A DNA stretch of 64,000 nucleotides from Ochromonas danica (lineage: Eukaryota; Sar; Chrysophyceae; Chromulinales; Chromulinaceae), in contig VKHL01000010.1 of assembly GCA_015146655.1 (NCBI GenBank), positions 1-64,000 on the forward strand, in the 5' to 3' direction. A model generated the notes under the pieces. It ran no database searches. It had not been told where the DNA came from and worked only from the letters and a program-made list of their open reading frames with translations. Of the stretch, positions 22,321 to 33,301 are shown in pieces. A program made the position numbers and the translations under genes. Every line of letters starts with the position of its first letter. Position 1 is the first letter of the stretch.

Positions 22321-22324
22321 AACT

Positions 22325-24193
22325 TGCAATGCAAAGGCAATACAATACATTAGTTGAGACCACAGAGCAGTCAAGGCTTGTTGTGTCTCACAAGAACGAT
22401 TCAGATTTTTGATTGTAGTGTATCAAGAAAAGAGTTCAGACCATGTTTAAACAAATACAAAATGCTATTATTACCCAATCGTTAGATACTTTTTCTGATA
22501 ATGCTATGAAAAAACTGGACAAGATGCTGGATGCATTAACCGTGGAGGACATAGCAAAAAGTGAAAGCTTCGCCTCTTTCCAAAATAGACTGCATAACTC
22601 TATCTTGACCTATTATGATGAGCGCACCAAGGCTAAATTGGATATAGTTGCTCCACGCAACTGGGAGGAAGGTGAGACAAGTCGTTGTTCAACATATCAA
22701 CATGACATTTGATTTATCTGGTTTCTGTTTGCATCTCAGATAAAGAAGTAGTCTCAGTCCGAAAACGAATGCTTAAACGTAGATTGGAAGAAAAGGCACC
22801 AATAATCAAGTTTAGGTTTGATACCCTAATGGCGACAAGAACTGAGAAGATAAATGAAGTTCTTCGCTTGTGTCGAGAGAAGATTGAGGAGTTCTTCACC
22901 ACCGTGCAGCTTCCTCTCAACCACAAAGATCTTAAAGCGAAATTCAGTTCTTTCCAAGAAATGCTTCGCCAATTTGTTAGTGACCTATATCTGCTAAGCG
23001 TTTTCGTTTGATAATTGTATGCTGCTTTCCTTTTAACAGATCAATACCAACTATCCTGACGGATTAGCTGCTATGGATAAAGACTGCTTAATATTACTCG
23101 GTAACGATGAGTGCACGAATATCTTTAAGCAAATCGACATGCGCCAGGAAGAATTGATTAAAAAGAACGAGCGGGCAATTGAGAACTTGAAACAGAAATA
23201 TGTGCAAGAGATTATGGAACTTGTTTCCTCTGAGGTCAGTGGTTTTGTTGGATCCGTTTGATAACGATCTGACTTTAATTGTTTTATATTAATTTCTTGG
23301 TCAAAGCTGCAAGTCGCCTTGGTCAAGATTGTCGATGAGAAGGTGGCAAGTTATGATGCCAAGCTTTACTTCTTGGAGTCCTTCGAGAAGAAGCGCTTTA
23401 ATGAGTATATCTGTCACGAATCTTCATTGGTTTTATCTAAGAAGAGTCAGTGTGAAGTTGCTGCTCCTTCTCCTATCTCACCTTCTGCTTTTCACTCCTC
23501 TAGTTAGGCGACTGTTAGTGTTGGACCATATTCACCACCTGCTCATATCTTTAACAGACTAGTACTTATTTTGAGTGTCAATTATTTCGAACATGATACG
23601 ATAAAAATCTTATATACTCGTTATGAGGAGATAAAGTAATTGATTTGGATATCCAATTTGTCTTTCCATTTCTGCTCTGTCAGTAGATGCGTAGAACTAG
23701 AAAACTGTTCAGTTGCACGATTACACCTTCCTCCACAGCTCTAGCGAGTACACTGGCATTTCTGTCTCCTGATTGCATCAATTGTTAATTAAATTAGACA
23801 ACATAGATACTAACTCCTAACACACCTATACTAAGGTTATTCCTTAGTACATTGATATAAAGAACTAGAACTAGATATAGTAAGCTACGATTTTGATTCC
23901 ACATGGAAAGGGATAGTCTTTGTTCCTACACAACATAGGCAAAGCAGTAATTCTTGCACCATCTTGATCAATCAAGGTCGTCCATTTACACACCAGATAA
24001 ATTATTGCAAACTCTTTCTCTTCTTCTTAAGCATACTAAAACATTATAACGGTATCAAACGAATAGAACAATTTCTTCTCTCTCTTTTTGAATATGTTCA
24101 GAAGATATTTAGTCACTGATTTTCATATAGAAGATATCTGTCCCACCACTTTTTCTTCTTTTCTCAGACAAAAAGCTCCCTGTCGTTGACCCG
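22325..24193. repeat. Tandem array unit C (partial)
   Basis: It carries the helical gene and its 3' spacer and continues without a break into the intact SBBP gene. C is therefore the ancestral arrangement; units A and B joined this block to an ISG12-like locus at the cut near 24193. Confidence 0.88.
22443..23507 (+). CDS. Helical family protein, copy C
   Basis: Exons 22443-22671, 22740-22975, 23040-23234 and 23307-23507 give 286 residues, identical to copies A and B. Its left flank is again the transposon end. It lies tail to tail with the complete SBBP gene, probably the original setting of this gene. Function unknown. Confidence 0.8.
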
Positions 24194-25491
24194 GTAATAT
24201 AGATGTTATCCTCATCGTCAATTGTCAAAGCTCGACCATAATCTTCTCCTCCACTACTATATGAAGTGGAATAAATCAACTCACCCTGCACATCATACTT
24301 TCGCAGCACAATATCACTGTGGCTAATAGTGAAAGAAGATTCAACCTTTCCTTTATAGACATAACCCAGAAAATAAAGGCAATGCTGACTATTCATCGCA
24401 ATCCCCACAGCATTGCTCACTTCTTTCGGATCAAAATGTTTATACCAGACTTCCTTACCATTCTTATCATACTTCATTAATAATGCAACGCTATGCTCCA
24501 AATCTCCCCACACTGATCCAGAGATATAGACATCACCATAGGAAGGATCGACTAAAATACCCAAGCCATTGTCAAAACCCGTCGATCCATATAACTTGGT
24601 GAAAATCGCTGTGCCATCATTACTCCTCACTTTCAATAAGAACAAGTCACTATTGCCTTGATTCTGTTCTCCATGAAGATCACCATAGGTATACCCTGTC
24701 ATGAAGATGTCTTGACTCAAAGGATCCACCGCCACACTCTTACCCTCATCATCCTCGGCAGTGCCATACTGCTTCGTCCAAATCTTCTTACCCATCCAGT
24801 CATATTTCAGGAGGAAGATGTCTTGCTTCCCGTAAGTCACCTGTTCGTTCAAACTTCCTTCCGTCACACCCGTGACATAGACATGACCCAGAGAGTCCAT
24901 GGCCAGAGACTCGCCTTGGTCAAAGCTCGCGGTACCACTCAGTCTGCTGAACAACCTTGACCCATCTTCCTTGCACTTGACCAAAAAAATGTCTGAGTCT
25001 CCATGTGGTCTCAGTGACGAGGAGGAGTGAAAAGAGCCAGTCATGTAGATCGAACCATCTGATTGGTTCATCAGCATGTCCAAGAGGTTCCCTTTGTGAG
25101 AAGTTAACCGATCAACCGCCGGCATCATTGCGAACATTCTCACACTAGTATTAGAAGCCTCGGGGATGGGAGGCGACAGGAGGAGGAGACGCATTGAGGT
25201 AAATTTATCGTCGTGGGATTGAGGCAGCAGAACATCCTGCTGGTAAGATTCTTTTTCTTTCTCGTCCTTCTTCTTGAAGCGAAGAGGACCACCCAGTTCA
25301 CCTGCCAATGTCACCACCACAGAGGAGGAAAAAGCAGAAGAGGAGGGGGAAGACTTTCTCACAGCAATGGCTTGAGCGAAATCACCACCTTTACTGCCAA
25401 ATTGTGCTGTATACAAGACTTTTTGTGACTTCACGTTAGGCAGGAGAAGGGAAAGAACCAGGAGAGGGAGGAGGAGCGAGAACTGCATCAT
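24109..25491 (-). CDS. Secreted SBBP beta-propeller repeat protein
   Basis: An intronless gene for 460 residues. Residues 1-22 form a signal peptide (hydrophobic Leu-rich core ending VKSQ). From about residue 130 onward there are five to six repeats of about 50-60 residues with the pattern DIFLLKYD..G..W.K.YG....D.G..VAVD....+Y+TG, the SBBP signature of a beta-propeller. No catalytic domain is visible, so an extracellular or luminal binding role is likely but unproven. Two ATGs open the frame; the first was used. SBBP repeats are commonest in bacteria, so this intronless gene could be an old transfer. The last 85 bp are shared with the array units. Members of the helical family lie on both sides of it. 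Confidence 0.82.
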   Translation of the reverse strand: MMQFSLLLPLLVLSLLLPNVKSQKVLYTAQFGSKGGDFAQAIAVRKSSPSSSAFSSSVVVTLAGELGGPLRFKKKDEKEKESYQQDVLLPQSHDDKFTSMRLLLLSPPIPEASNTSVRMFAMMPAVDRLTSHKGNLLDMLMNQSDGSIYMTGSFHSSSSLRPHGDSDIFLVKCKEDGSRLFSRLSGTASFDQGESLAMDSLGHVYVTGVTEGSLNEQVTYGKQDIFLLKYDWMGKKIWTKQYGTAEDDEGKSVAVDPLSQDIFMTGYTYGDLHGEQNQGNSDLFLLKVRSNDGTAIFTKLYGSTGFDNGLGILVDPSYGDVYISGSVWGDLEHSVALLMKYDKNGKEVWYKHFDPKEVSNAVGIAMNSQHCLYFLGYVYKGKVESSFTISHSDIVLRKYDVQGELIYSTSYSSGGEDYGRALTIDDEDNIYITGSTTGSFLSEKRRKSGGTDIFYMKISD

Positions 25492-25718
25492 ATATCTTGT
25501 TCAACGCCGTCGATATTCAACACGAACGAGACGAAAAAGGTCACGGCGTACGCGTTTCTGACTTGAAAAATGGTTGATAAACTAGTTTATAGTCACGCAA
25601 CTTGTGCACAGCAAAAGGGGAGTGCACCGGAAAACCTGGGGAAGACGCGCAAATTGTGTTGGCATCACTCACCTCTCTTGTCGTGGTCTTCTTCTCTCTG
25701 TCTGACCTGTCCTATCCA

Positions 25719-26823
25719 ATGATCAAATTTTTCAAAGATCCTATTGAGAAGATCTCTTGTAAGGTATTTCATGATAATGCTGTGAAAAAGTTTGATGCGA
25801 GACTTTCGACTCTCTCCATCCAAGACTTGGACTGTGTGGAGAATGTGGAAGACTTCAAACTCAAGCTCTTCCAAGAAATGTTAACTTACTATGATAAGCG
25901 AGTAAAAGTAAAGCTTGAAACTACTGTTCCTTCCGATTGGATGAAAGGTATTTTTATCTTGAAGTTAAATAGCACCCATTAATTCACGAGTTTGCATATT
26001 GTATCAATAATACCAGACAAAGGCATTATTTCTAAATTCAAACGAGCTCTGCTGAAGGATTTGGAGAGCAAGATATTGCTGATTGAAGCTAAGTACAAGT
26101 TTTTGTTGGCCAAGCGACAAAGAAGTCTGAAAAGTGTCATGCGTGGAGCAGAAGAGATGATCGAGCAGTTCTTTCTATCGGTACAATTCCCTATGAACCC
26201 TGGTGTATTGAAAGATCGTATCTTCTCTCTTGAAGCTGAGCTGCGTAAATTTGTTAGTGCTCCTTCTGACGTCTTTGTCGGTCGCCACTTGTTAGACTGA
26301 CATGGTTTCTTGCATTAGATTGACAATGCCTATCCAACTGGGATCAGAGGATTGGATAGGGACTCTCACTTGATTGATCTATGTTCTCCTGAGTGTACTG
26401 ACTTGTTCAAGCAAGTGCGAATGCAAGCGGAAGTATTGACAGAGAAAAATGAGAGGGCGATAGAGAAAGGTCGAAGGGAAGTCGTTACTGTCGTAAAGAA
26501 TGATGTTGCTGCCAGGGTAAGCCTTGTCATAGCTCTATATCTTATTCAGTGTTATCTATTTAATTTATTGACATTAGCTTGCCAGTATTGTGGAGCTCAT
26601 GGTGGATGAAAAGCTGAATGAGTTAAGCCCCCAATTGTATTACCTGGAATCATACGAAAAGAAGCGTGTTCGAGAGGAGATTTTGACTTGCACCTCAGAG
26701 ATATTGTTGGTGAGACCAAGTCTGTCAACACTGCCTCCCTCCTCTCAGATTCCTTATTCAACTGAAGGCTCTCCAGAGGTAACAGAGACAGTCTTAAGGT
26801 TGGGCATGACTTCCTCCCCCTGA
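25719..26823 (+). CDS. Helical family protein, diverged copy D
   Basis: Four exons (25719-25947, 26017-26252, 26319-26516, 26578-26823) give 302 residues. About a third of residues in exon 1 match copies A-C (for example LTYYD+R.K.KL). Exon lengths 229, 236 and 198 nt against 229, 236 and 195, and identical intron phases, show common descent. Conserved features are DNA.KK.D near residue 20, a Lys/Arg-rich helix in exon 2, FKQ...+.E.L..KNERAIE in exon 3, and VDEK....L+YLES+EKKR in exon 4. It ends in a Ser/Thr/Pro-rich tail. ATG 25719 was chosen because the upstream extension starts with TTG and aligns to nothing. Selection has evidently kept the frame, so the family is functional. Role unknown. 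Confidence 0.8.
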
Positions 26824-27049
26824 ATACCCACGATTTTCTTCTTCTTCCTCCTAAAAACGACCTAATAAATATTATTTTGGACATACCAGCTATTATAGCT
26901 TTGAACAAATTACATTATTGTAACCCATAAACGCACTACGCTCAAGTGACTGACCGCTGATCATGACTGTCTTTCAAATACTTTCAAATAGAGGTTGCTC
27001 TTTTTGCTAGCTATTCATCAGTAAATTATCTCTTTCTATTCATTCAAAA

Positions 27050-29300
27050 TTAATAATGAGTCTCTTCAGCGTGTCCTATATCGAACTTGGATCCACCAAG
27101 AAGTTCTTTCACTTTGGGTGAGAAGCAATACGCTAGTCCTACCAACACCACGACAACCAAGAGGCATGCAAGGACTATCTCCAACACAGCTCCTCCATCA
27201 CCTGCACTTGACGAAGTGCTTCCTTCACTAGATGATTCTGAGAAGAGGCTTCCATTGAGATAACGTTGAAACAGAGCCAAAGCACTTTGGGGTTGATAAG
27301 CAGGGACCTCATGTCCTGCATAATGAACTGTTGCGAAAGAAAATCTGCCTGAGAATTGAGTAAGAAAACCGCCTTGCTGGAGACCATACTCACTATCATA
27401 GTACTGCCATGGCTGATATAAAGAGAGCACCGATGTGCCTTCCACTTGGTAAACCCAATGCTGAGTGCCCACAGTGGCACAGACTCCATCGGAATCGCCT
27501 GAAAATACTAACATCTTGAAATCCTTGCGTTTGGCCGGATGGTTGAAGATCTGCGAGTATAGATGTGTCGTATCAGCTAGAAAATCATTTGATGCCCAAT
27601 TTTCGTTGACATCATCATTGCAAGCTTCCCACGGCACATTCTGTCCATCACGACGAACATGTAATGCCTCCTGCACTTGTGGATTATTTAAATAGCCTAA
27701 AAGATCCAAATATTACACAAAAGAGCTAAATAAGAAAGAATCAAAGATGCTTACCCAGAGTAAGGTATTCAGTGCAAGGACGATACTGGATGGTTGGGGT
27801 TTCCGACTGTGTGCTTGATGCAGGGCTTTCCATCGCGGATTGTGACCGACTTTCTGACAGTAACGATTGTCCGACAAGCATTGAAAGTAACTCTTTCGCA
27901 TCCCTGGATATCTCTTCAGAAGAAATGGGACCATCTCTGGTATGGAAGGATGGAATCGCCTCTACCTCTTCCACATCACTTCTCACATTTCCCTTAATGC
28001 CTTCCCTTGCTAAGAGATGATTACGAACTCGATGACGACTATCGCGCATTAATCGACTCTGATGTGTACCACTAAATGCCAATATTATATACGAAGATAG
28101 TCATGGTTTGGTCAGTTCACAAAAATAGAATATAACAACACAATACCTGTACATACGACCCAGTTTATGCTTGTGTATCTTTTCAGATGCCGAAGCACGA
28201 ATTCCAGTACCAAATTCGCATGTTGGGAAGTCAAGTGCATCTAGACCATTAGAACAATAATATATCAACAATGAATAAAAGAAATGACACTACTAGACAA
28301 GACACTTACAAGGATTGAGCAGGCCAGTGTAATTATAGAAAGCATCGATTACATCAAAGCATTGCGGTAGATACTCTGCAAAGAAATAGGCATCATGGGA
28401 TAACAGCTCACAGGTATAAGATTGAGATAGATCCCAAAGAGGTTTGGGTATTAATTGCAATCCCCACATTATATTTGCTCCTGCAATACTACCAGATGCA
28501 TAGCTCGTGTAAGGATTTCCAACTAAATAGCCAAGGAACTGATCTTTAAGAGAGGTAGAAGATTGATCATTTAAGATTGCTAATGACCATTGTGGAATAT
28601 AATGTCCACCATAGGATTCAGATGCCAGATAGAATCCTTTTCCTGCTTGTTCTGGATAACGTTTGAAAAATGTTTTAATAATTTCTAAATTATCCATTGC
28701 AGCACGATAATCATTGAAATGAGTAATGATATCCTGCTCAAAAGTATAGGAGAATCCAACACCAACAGGTTGTTCTAGGAAGACCATGTTCGCTAGTGTA
28801 GTCCAGGCGAAAGGATTGCTTTCTAACGTGCTATTGGAAGTGGGTCTCCATGGACCCATTTCTAACAAGCAAAACAAGCTTTTCATTAGAAAACAACTAT
28901 CTAAAGAAACAGGTCTAGATAGACTCACTCACCAGTGAATAGACCTAATAGTCCCGAACAGCCTATCCTCGCCCCCCAAAACAACACGGAACAGCATGTG
29001 GAACATCATGAGGAACGACTCGATTAGGAGACAACACGACTGACTTAACTTACCTGGTCCACCATTAGTCCAAAATACCAAAGGATCATTCTTAGGATCT
29101 CTTTCAGATTCGATGAAGAAGTAATGGATGAACCTTGTCGTGGTGATTGGCAAATGCCCACTAAAATGCTTTGATTTCAAAGCTGAAGGAGCTCCTGGTA
29201 AGGAAGCTATTTCATCTTTAAGAGCATCCTGTGTATAGCCATTACACAGACTGTAATAGAGATACAACCAACAAAAGACTGTCCAAACAGTCATTCTCAT
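27050..29300 (-). CDS. Serine carboxypeptidase (peptidase S10), membrane-anchored, KEX1-like
   Basis: Six exons (29300-29054, 28962-28933, 28861-28310, 28240-28147, 28071-27755, 27696-27050) encode 628 residues. It removes C-terminal residues from peptides in the secretory or endosomal pathway. An N-terminal signal peptide is followed by NGGPGCSG, with the second exon a 30-nt microexon that completes this motif, then EMGPW. The nucleophile lies in ESYGGHY, the Asp in VFSGDSDGVC and the His in HYAGHEVPAY, so the catalytic triad is complete. A Ser/Gln-rich insertion in exon 5 separates the two halves of the domain. A membrane helix (VLEIVLACLLVVVVLVGLAY) near the C-terminus and a short cytosolic tail resemble the Golgi enzyme KEX1. 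Splice phases agree at every junction. Confidence 0.9.
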
Positions 29301-29734
29301 ACTAACAATCCTATTTTGATAGTCTCCCTGCTGTCAATGAAAATGTTGGGAACAGATTATAGTTTAAAAGTCCATAGTTTCGAGTTTTGAAGAGAAGAAG
29401 ATTGCGTTAACTTAATAAGATGAGGGACCATTACAACAACCCACTGGGGCATTTCCCAATTCTATCCCTAATCTATCTACTTGGCTATCCTAATCGTGGA
29501 AGCGATTATTAACAAAGATTGTTTCCACAATATCATGTCAGATTTATAACTCTTTTGTTTAATGAATACCCACCATTCCGTAAGTATACTACAACAAGAA
29601 AATCAAAATTGTGTAAATCAACACGAAAAGAAGACAAGAAGGGGAGGTGAAATTTGCTGGAATTATATTCTGGCATTGCCAAGTTTTCAATACAAGAATT
29701 GTGACTACAGATCAGTTGAACATGTAGACAATCC
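29301..29734. other. Spacer between carboxypeptidase and ER JmjC gene
   Basis: It holds the carboxypeptidase promoter and the 3' flank of the JmjC gene. Short frames here show no protein-like composition, and no RNA gene was seen. Confidence 0.5.
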
Positions 29735-31853
29735 TCAGGACTGTACAAGAGAAATCAGATCATTAACCGCATCTCGCATATAGTCAACAGAAACATCGTT
29801 ATTGGATTGTAATCGGTCACGAAATTGATCAATCAGTTGTTTCGCTTCTTCAAGGCGGTTTAAACGCACTAAAAGACGAATGTGGTCGCGAATGGCAGGC
29901 AAGAAAGTCGGATCGAAAGAAGAACTCTTGCCCAACAGTCTCAAAGCAGTGGCCAAGGCATCAAACTACAGTATTGACCAAGCAAAGCAAAGCAATTACA
30001 ATAATACTAAATGAGAAGGAAATGCGTCGTTTTTATTTCACCTGTTCATAAGCGGCTGCAAGCTTGTGATAAAGAGAAGCTAAAGTAAACCTGGGGACTT
30101 GAAGTAGAATAGAATACGCATCATAAGCCTTCTCTGCCTTCATCAAAATTTCAAGGATAGTATCCCATTCTTTTGTACGACTCCCAATGTCACTGAAAAA
30201 GAAGAGTAGCTCAGGATGTAAAGGTCGTATTGCCATTGCCTCCTCCAGCAACGTGAGAGACATGGAAGCTGCAAGCTGTAGATAGACTGTGATATTAGTC
30301 AAAGAGCCACGAATGAGATTATTCTCAGTCATCCATGCTTCTACCAGGGATGGCCATTCTATCCATCGTGTGCTCTCGTACACAACACACTGCGATGGAC
30401 TCCAGACATAGCCTTCAAGACCATCCTGATAGACACCTTCTTGCTTTAATTCCTTCAATACCGTATCATACGAATCTCTGGATAATCCTGGATAGAGCAC
30501 AAGCAGGGGCAGAGAATAGCTTCTACTACTGGCGTTGTCAACACAGCGTTGATCGTCAGACATGAACTGAAGGTCTTCCATGGACAGCTCAGTGCTGGTA
30601 ACCCAAGGTAGGGTCACAACATCGAGACTAGCTGAGACATTTCGTAGCTCCTGTAGTAGCGTAGTCACGAAGGGATCATCTGGTGCATGGAACACCACCG
30701 CCATACTGTCCATACTTCCTTCAGCCAAGTTTACAACTTCCCCAAGCTGCTCCAAAACAATGTTAGGCTCCAAACGTGAGCTGTTCAGACCATTGTTGAG
30801 CATATTTCCCTTCAATTCATCGGTTTGTCGAGCAGCTAAGAAGAAGTTACCCAATGCAAGGTCTTTTATAGTCTCATAGCTCGCACCTCGACCCAGACGA
30901 TAATAACTTTCCCAAGCAATGTCAAAGCGCTCTCCCTCGCCAAGATACTGTTGTCCTCCAATGGCAATAGTCTCCCCGATGTTCATTGTCATGTGGGACC
31001 ACATTGACGGCAGGAAGAGCACATCGCCAGGATGTTGCATGCATTCTAACGGCCGAAAACCTTTATATGCCGCCTCTTCGGCCTCTTCTAGAGAAGGAAG
31101 AACCTCACTGTTGGCCAGTGGAGGCTTCTCATTCGTCCAAGCCAGCACCTTAGCATAATAGTTCGTCAACCAGTCGTGTGCGGAATCTAAAGCACTAAAC
31201 ATTCGATCAACTTCTCTGGGAGGTCCATAACCCGGAGGATAGAGATACCAGTACTTTCTTCCATGTACCACAGCAATCCAAGTTTTCCCATGATTGTGAA
31301 ATTGCAAACCTACTCTGGATGGTCCCAAGGAAAGGAAGTGCCACATCTCGTGCTGCTGTTCCTTCTCTAGGCTATCCCAGTCCTGGAATAAAGGAGGTAT
31401 ATCGAAGTGCGAAGCTAACTCAGGAATAGAAGAGAGTATGGTGGTGTCAAAGATGAATCCTTGTTGACTGTCACTGTCATTCATTGTCTGCAGATAGAAT
31501 CCTAGTTTACTTCCTTTCTCCGCATGTCCAGCACTGTAGACGATCGAGGAATCCGAACCTGATCGAATCATGCGGTTACCATAAAAGTCAATTAACTTGC
31601 CTTTCTTCCACAGGTCATGAGCTAGCCAATGAGAGGTGAGATTGCGGAACAGAATAGGAACATGTGGATAGAAATTCATGTCCAACAGATTGCCTCCATT
31701 GACTATTGGAATATCACAGCCTGGATTGAAAGTGGCTAGAAACAGAGGGTCGTCTTTCCAATTCGATGGATTGAAAGTTCTCTTAATCTCCACTTTGCCC
31801 CATACAAAGTGAACAGCAGAAGACAGGAGAATGATTGCATACAATCTCCACAT
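29735..31853 (-). CDS. ER-luminal JmjC-domain protein
   Basis: Two exons (31853-30042, 29965-29735; 76-nt intron) give 680 residues. A signal peptide (residues 1-19, ending VWGK) sends it into the secretory pathway. The JmjC core lies in the first half: LQFHNHGKTWIAVVHGRKYWYLYPPG, then QHPGDVLFLPSMWSHMTMNIGE with the distal His. The first Fe-binding motif reads HNH, so the usual acidic residue of HxD is missing; either the metal site is altered or the protein has lost activity. This resembles the JMJD8-like group of luminal JmjC proteins. The C-terminal half is helical and TPR-like (residues about 500-680). No KDEL-type ending is present. Confidence 0.75.
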
Positions 31854-32164
31854 GATATGAAAGGGAAGGAGATTTAAGTTGTGTCATTAGGAATCCACTG
31901 ACAAGTGGAGTTGGATCTTAAACCTCACTTCCTCATAACTAACGCCTCGACTGCTCACTCACTGTCACTGGGTCAATCCGCTGTGAACATGATGTCAACG
32001 AGGATGAGACAATACTAACAGCGGGGGATTTCTCCTGGACCACGACATCTATCATTTGATAAACACCAGTTGATCTTCTCATTTAGATCATTTGGCACAT
32101 CAGCAAATGTTAGTAACACACTTAAGTAGTAGCTAAACCGGATTGATGGATCTCATCCCCACCC
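31854..32164. other. Upstream region of the ER JmjC gene
   Basis: It contains the promoter of the JmjC gene and ends at the left 75-bp direct repeat. No other feature was recognised. Confidence 0.5.
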
Positions 32165-32239
32165 TCACCCAACAGGAAGAGGCTAAATATCCAGATCTAT
32201 AAATATCCAAACCACTAAATCTCCAGATCTGGCCAAGAG
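32165..32239 (+). repeat. 75-bp direct repeat, left copy
   Basis: It matches 34827-34901 at 72 of 75 positions in the same orientation. It contains CCAGATCT twice, the second as the palindrome CCAGATCTGG. With the right copy it encloses 2587 bp of broken host genes. Confidence 0.9.
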
Positions 32240-32287
32240 GCACAAGACATCCTTCGAGTTCTTTATTGCCGCTGTTTCAAACTGCTT

Positions 32288-32406
32288 TCCTTTCTTTTCT
32301 TCCTCTTCTTCTTCTTCCTCTTCTTCCTCTCTTCTTCTTCTTCTTCCTCTTCTTCTTCTTCCTCTCCTCCTCTTCTTCTTCTTCTTCTTCTTCTTCTTCT
32401 TTTCCT
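32288..32406. repeat. (CTT)n microsatellite
   Basis: An imperfect CTT/CCT tract of about 120 bp. On the minus strand it extends the acidic-basic tail of the HGH1-like pseudogene as Lys/Glu/Arg codons, and was probably expanded after the gene died. Confidence 0.9.
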
Positions 32407-33290
32407 CAGGGTCTTCATCACCCACTAGGAAGATGCCGACATCGAGGATGACGAAACTGATCGCCTCCTGGTCTTCGATGATGAGATCAAGGTTACGCAG
32501 GATGGGGAAGCCTCTCACGCACTTGACGGCTGTGGCAAAGCAGGAGGATAGGGTTAGATCTCTCTGCTTTGGGTTATGATGATGCATAATCGGGTACGAT
32601 ATGGACAACATGGGGCTTCGACTCTGGCTGCAAGCCTCTTCTTCGTCATCGCCCGCCCAGCCTCTCGAACGCAACCCTGAAATCCAAAAGATAGTATTGG
32701 ACTGCCTGGATAGTCCCAACAGGACCATGGGAACTTGCCTTTTCTGAAAGGGCGGGCCCATGACGAGAGGCAAACACAAGCAAGGCACGATGTTCAATTC
32801 CTCTACTACCCACCAATGACAGCTGGGGTCGAAGAGACAACTACTCGTACCCACACAGAAGCAGTCGATTAGTTGCAGACAGATAATCATCCGCCCTCCA
32901 AATTCTTTCTCCCTCACCTTCGGATAGCTCCAATAGCGTCTAGGCGGCGAAAGAGAGACTTGGATTGGATCTGATTGACCAGCAGAGCCATAAGGTCATC
33001 GTTCATCTTCAAGAAGATCTTCCTGCCCTCATCCACCTGACAGAGATTGCATACTAGCGACCCCACGTATTGCCACTCATCCTCCTCTTCTATCTACCCT
33101 TTCTTTTCCTCCTCCTGCAACTCGAGCTATGGGTTGTACGCCAAGAAGGTGTGCGGGAGAGCCACCGAGTAAAAGAGCTCTGCCAGACGCTGCGATTTCG
33201 TAGCGTTGGTTAAAACGATGCAGCTTCTCAGAGAGGATGCCATATTCTCGGAAGGAGAGAATGATGGAGAAGAGCTGGGAAACTATGGCG
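32390..33290 (-). pseudogene. HGH1-like pseudogene
   Basis: Translation of the minus strand gives, in order, pieces of the armadillo-type chaperone adaptor HGH1. These are an LTNATKSQRL segment, then EWQYVGSLVCNLCQVDEGRK and LFRRLDAIGAIR, a +LNIVPCLCLPLVMGPPF piece like the LLPFLLLPLAGPEDF block, and FPILRNLDLIIEDQEAISFV ending DEDPEE. In-frame stops lie in the first part, and later the pieces fall in different frames without a clean splice pattern. It is a dead copy. HGH1 in other eukaryotes helps fold elongation factor 2; a functional copy presumably exists elsewhere in the genome. It forms part of the patchwork between the 75-bp repeats. Confidence 0.6.
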
Positions 33291-33301
33291 TGATCCGGTC
33301 G

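Larger units (their letters stand above)
17331..22324. repeat. Tandem array unit B (4994 bp)
   Basis: The second unit. It matches unit C at an offset of 4994 from its left edge to the SBBP breakpoint. Order: helical gene B (+), SBBP tail (-), ordinary ISG12-like gene (-), transposon. The glutaredoxin insert of unit A is missing, and the ISG12-like upstream flank continues right up to the transposon. Confidence 0.9.

Noticed and set aside
12014-24193. Idea that the array is a CRISPR-like or satellite repeat
   Set aside because: Units are about 5 kb, carry genes and a transposon, and have no short spacer structure. They are segmental duplications.
32183-32917. A 244-residue minus-strand frame ending in a Lys/Glu/Arg tract
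   Set aside because: It is not a gene by itself. The first part continues an HGH1-like pseudogene across frame changes and the tail is an expanded CTT microsatellite.
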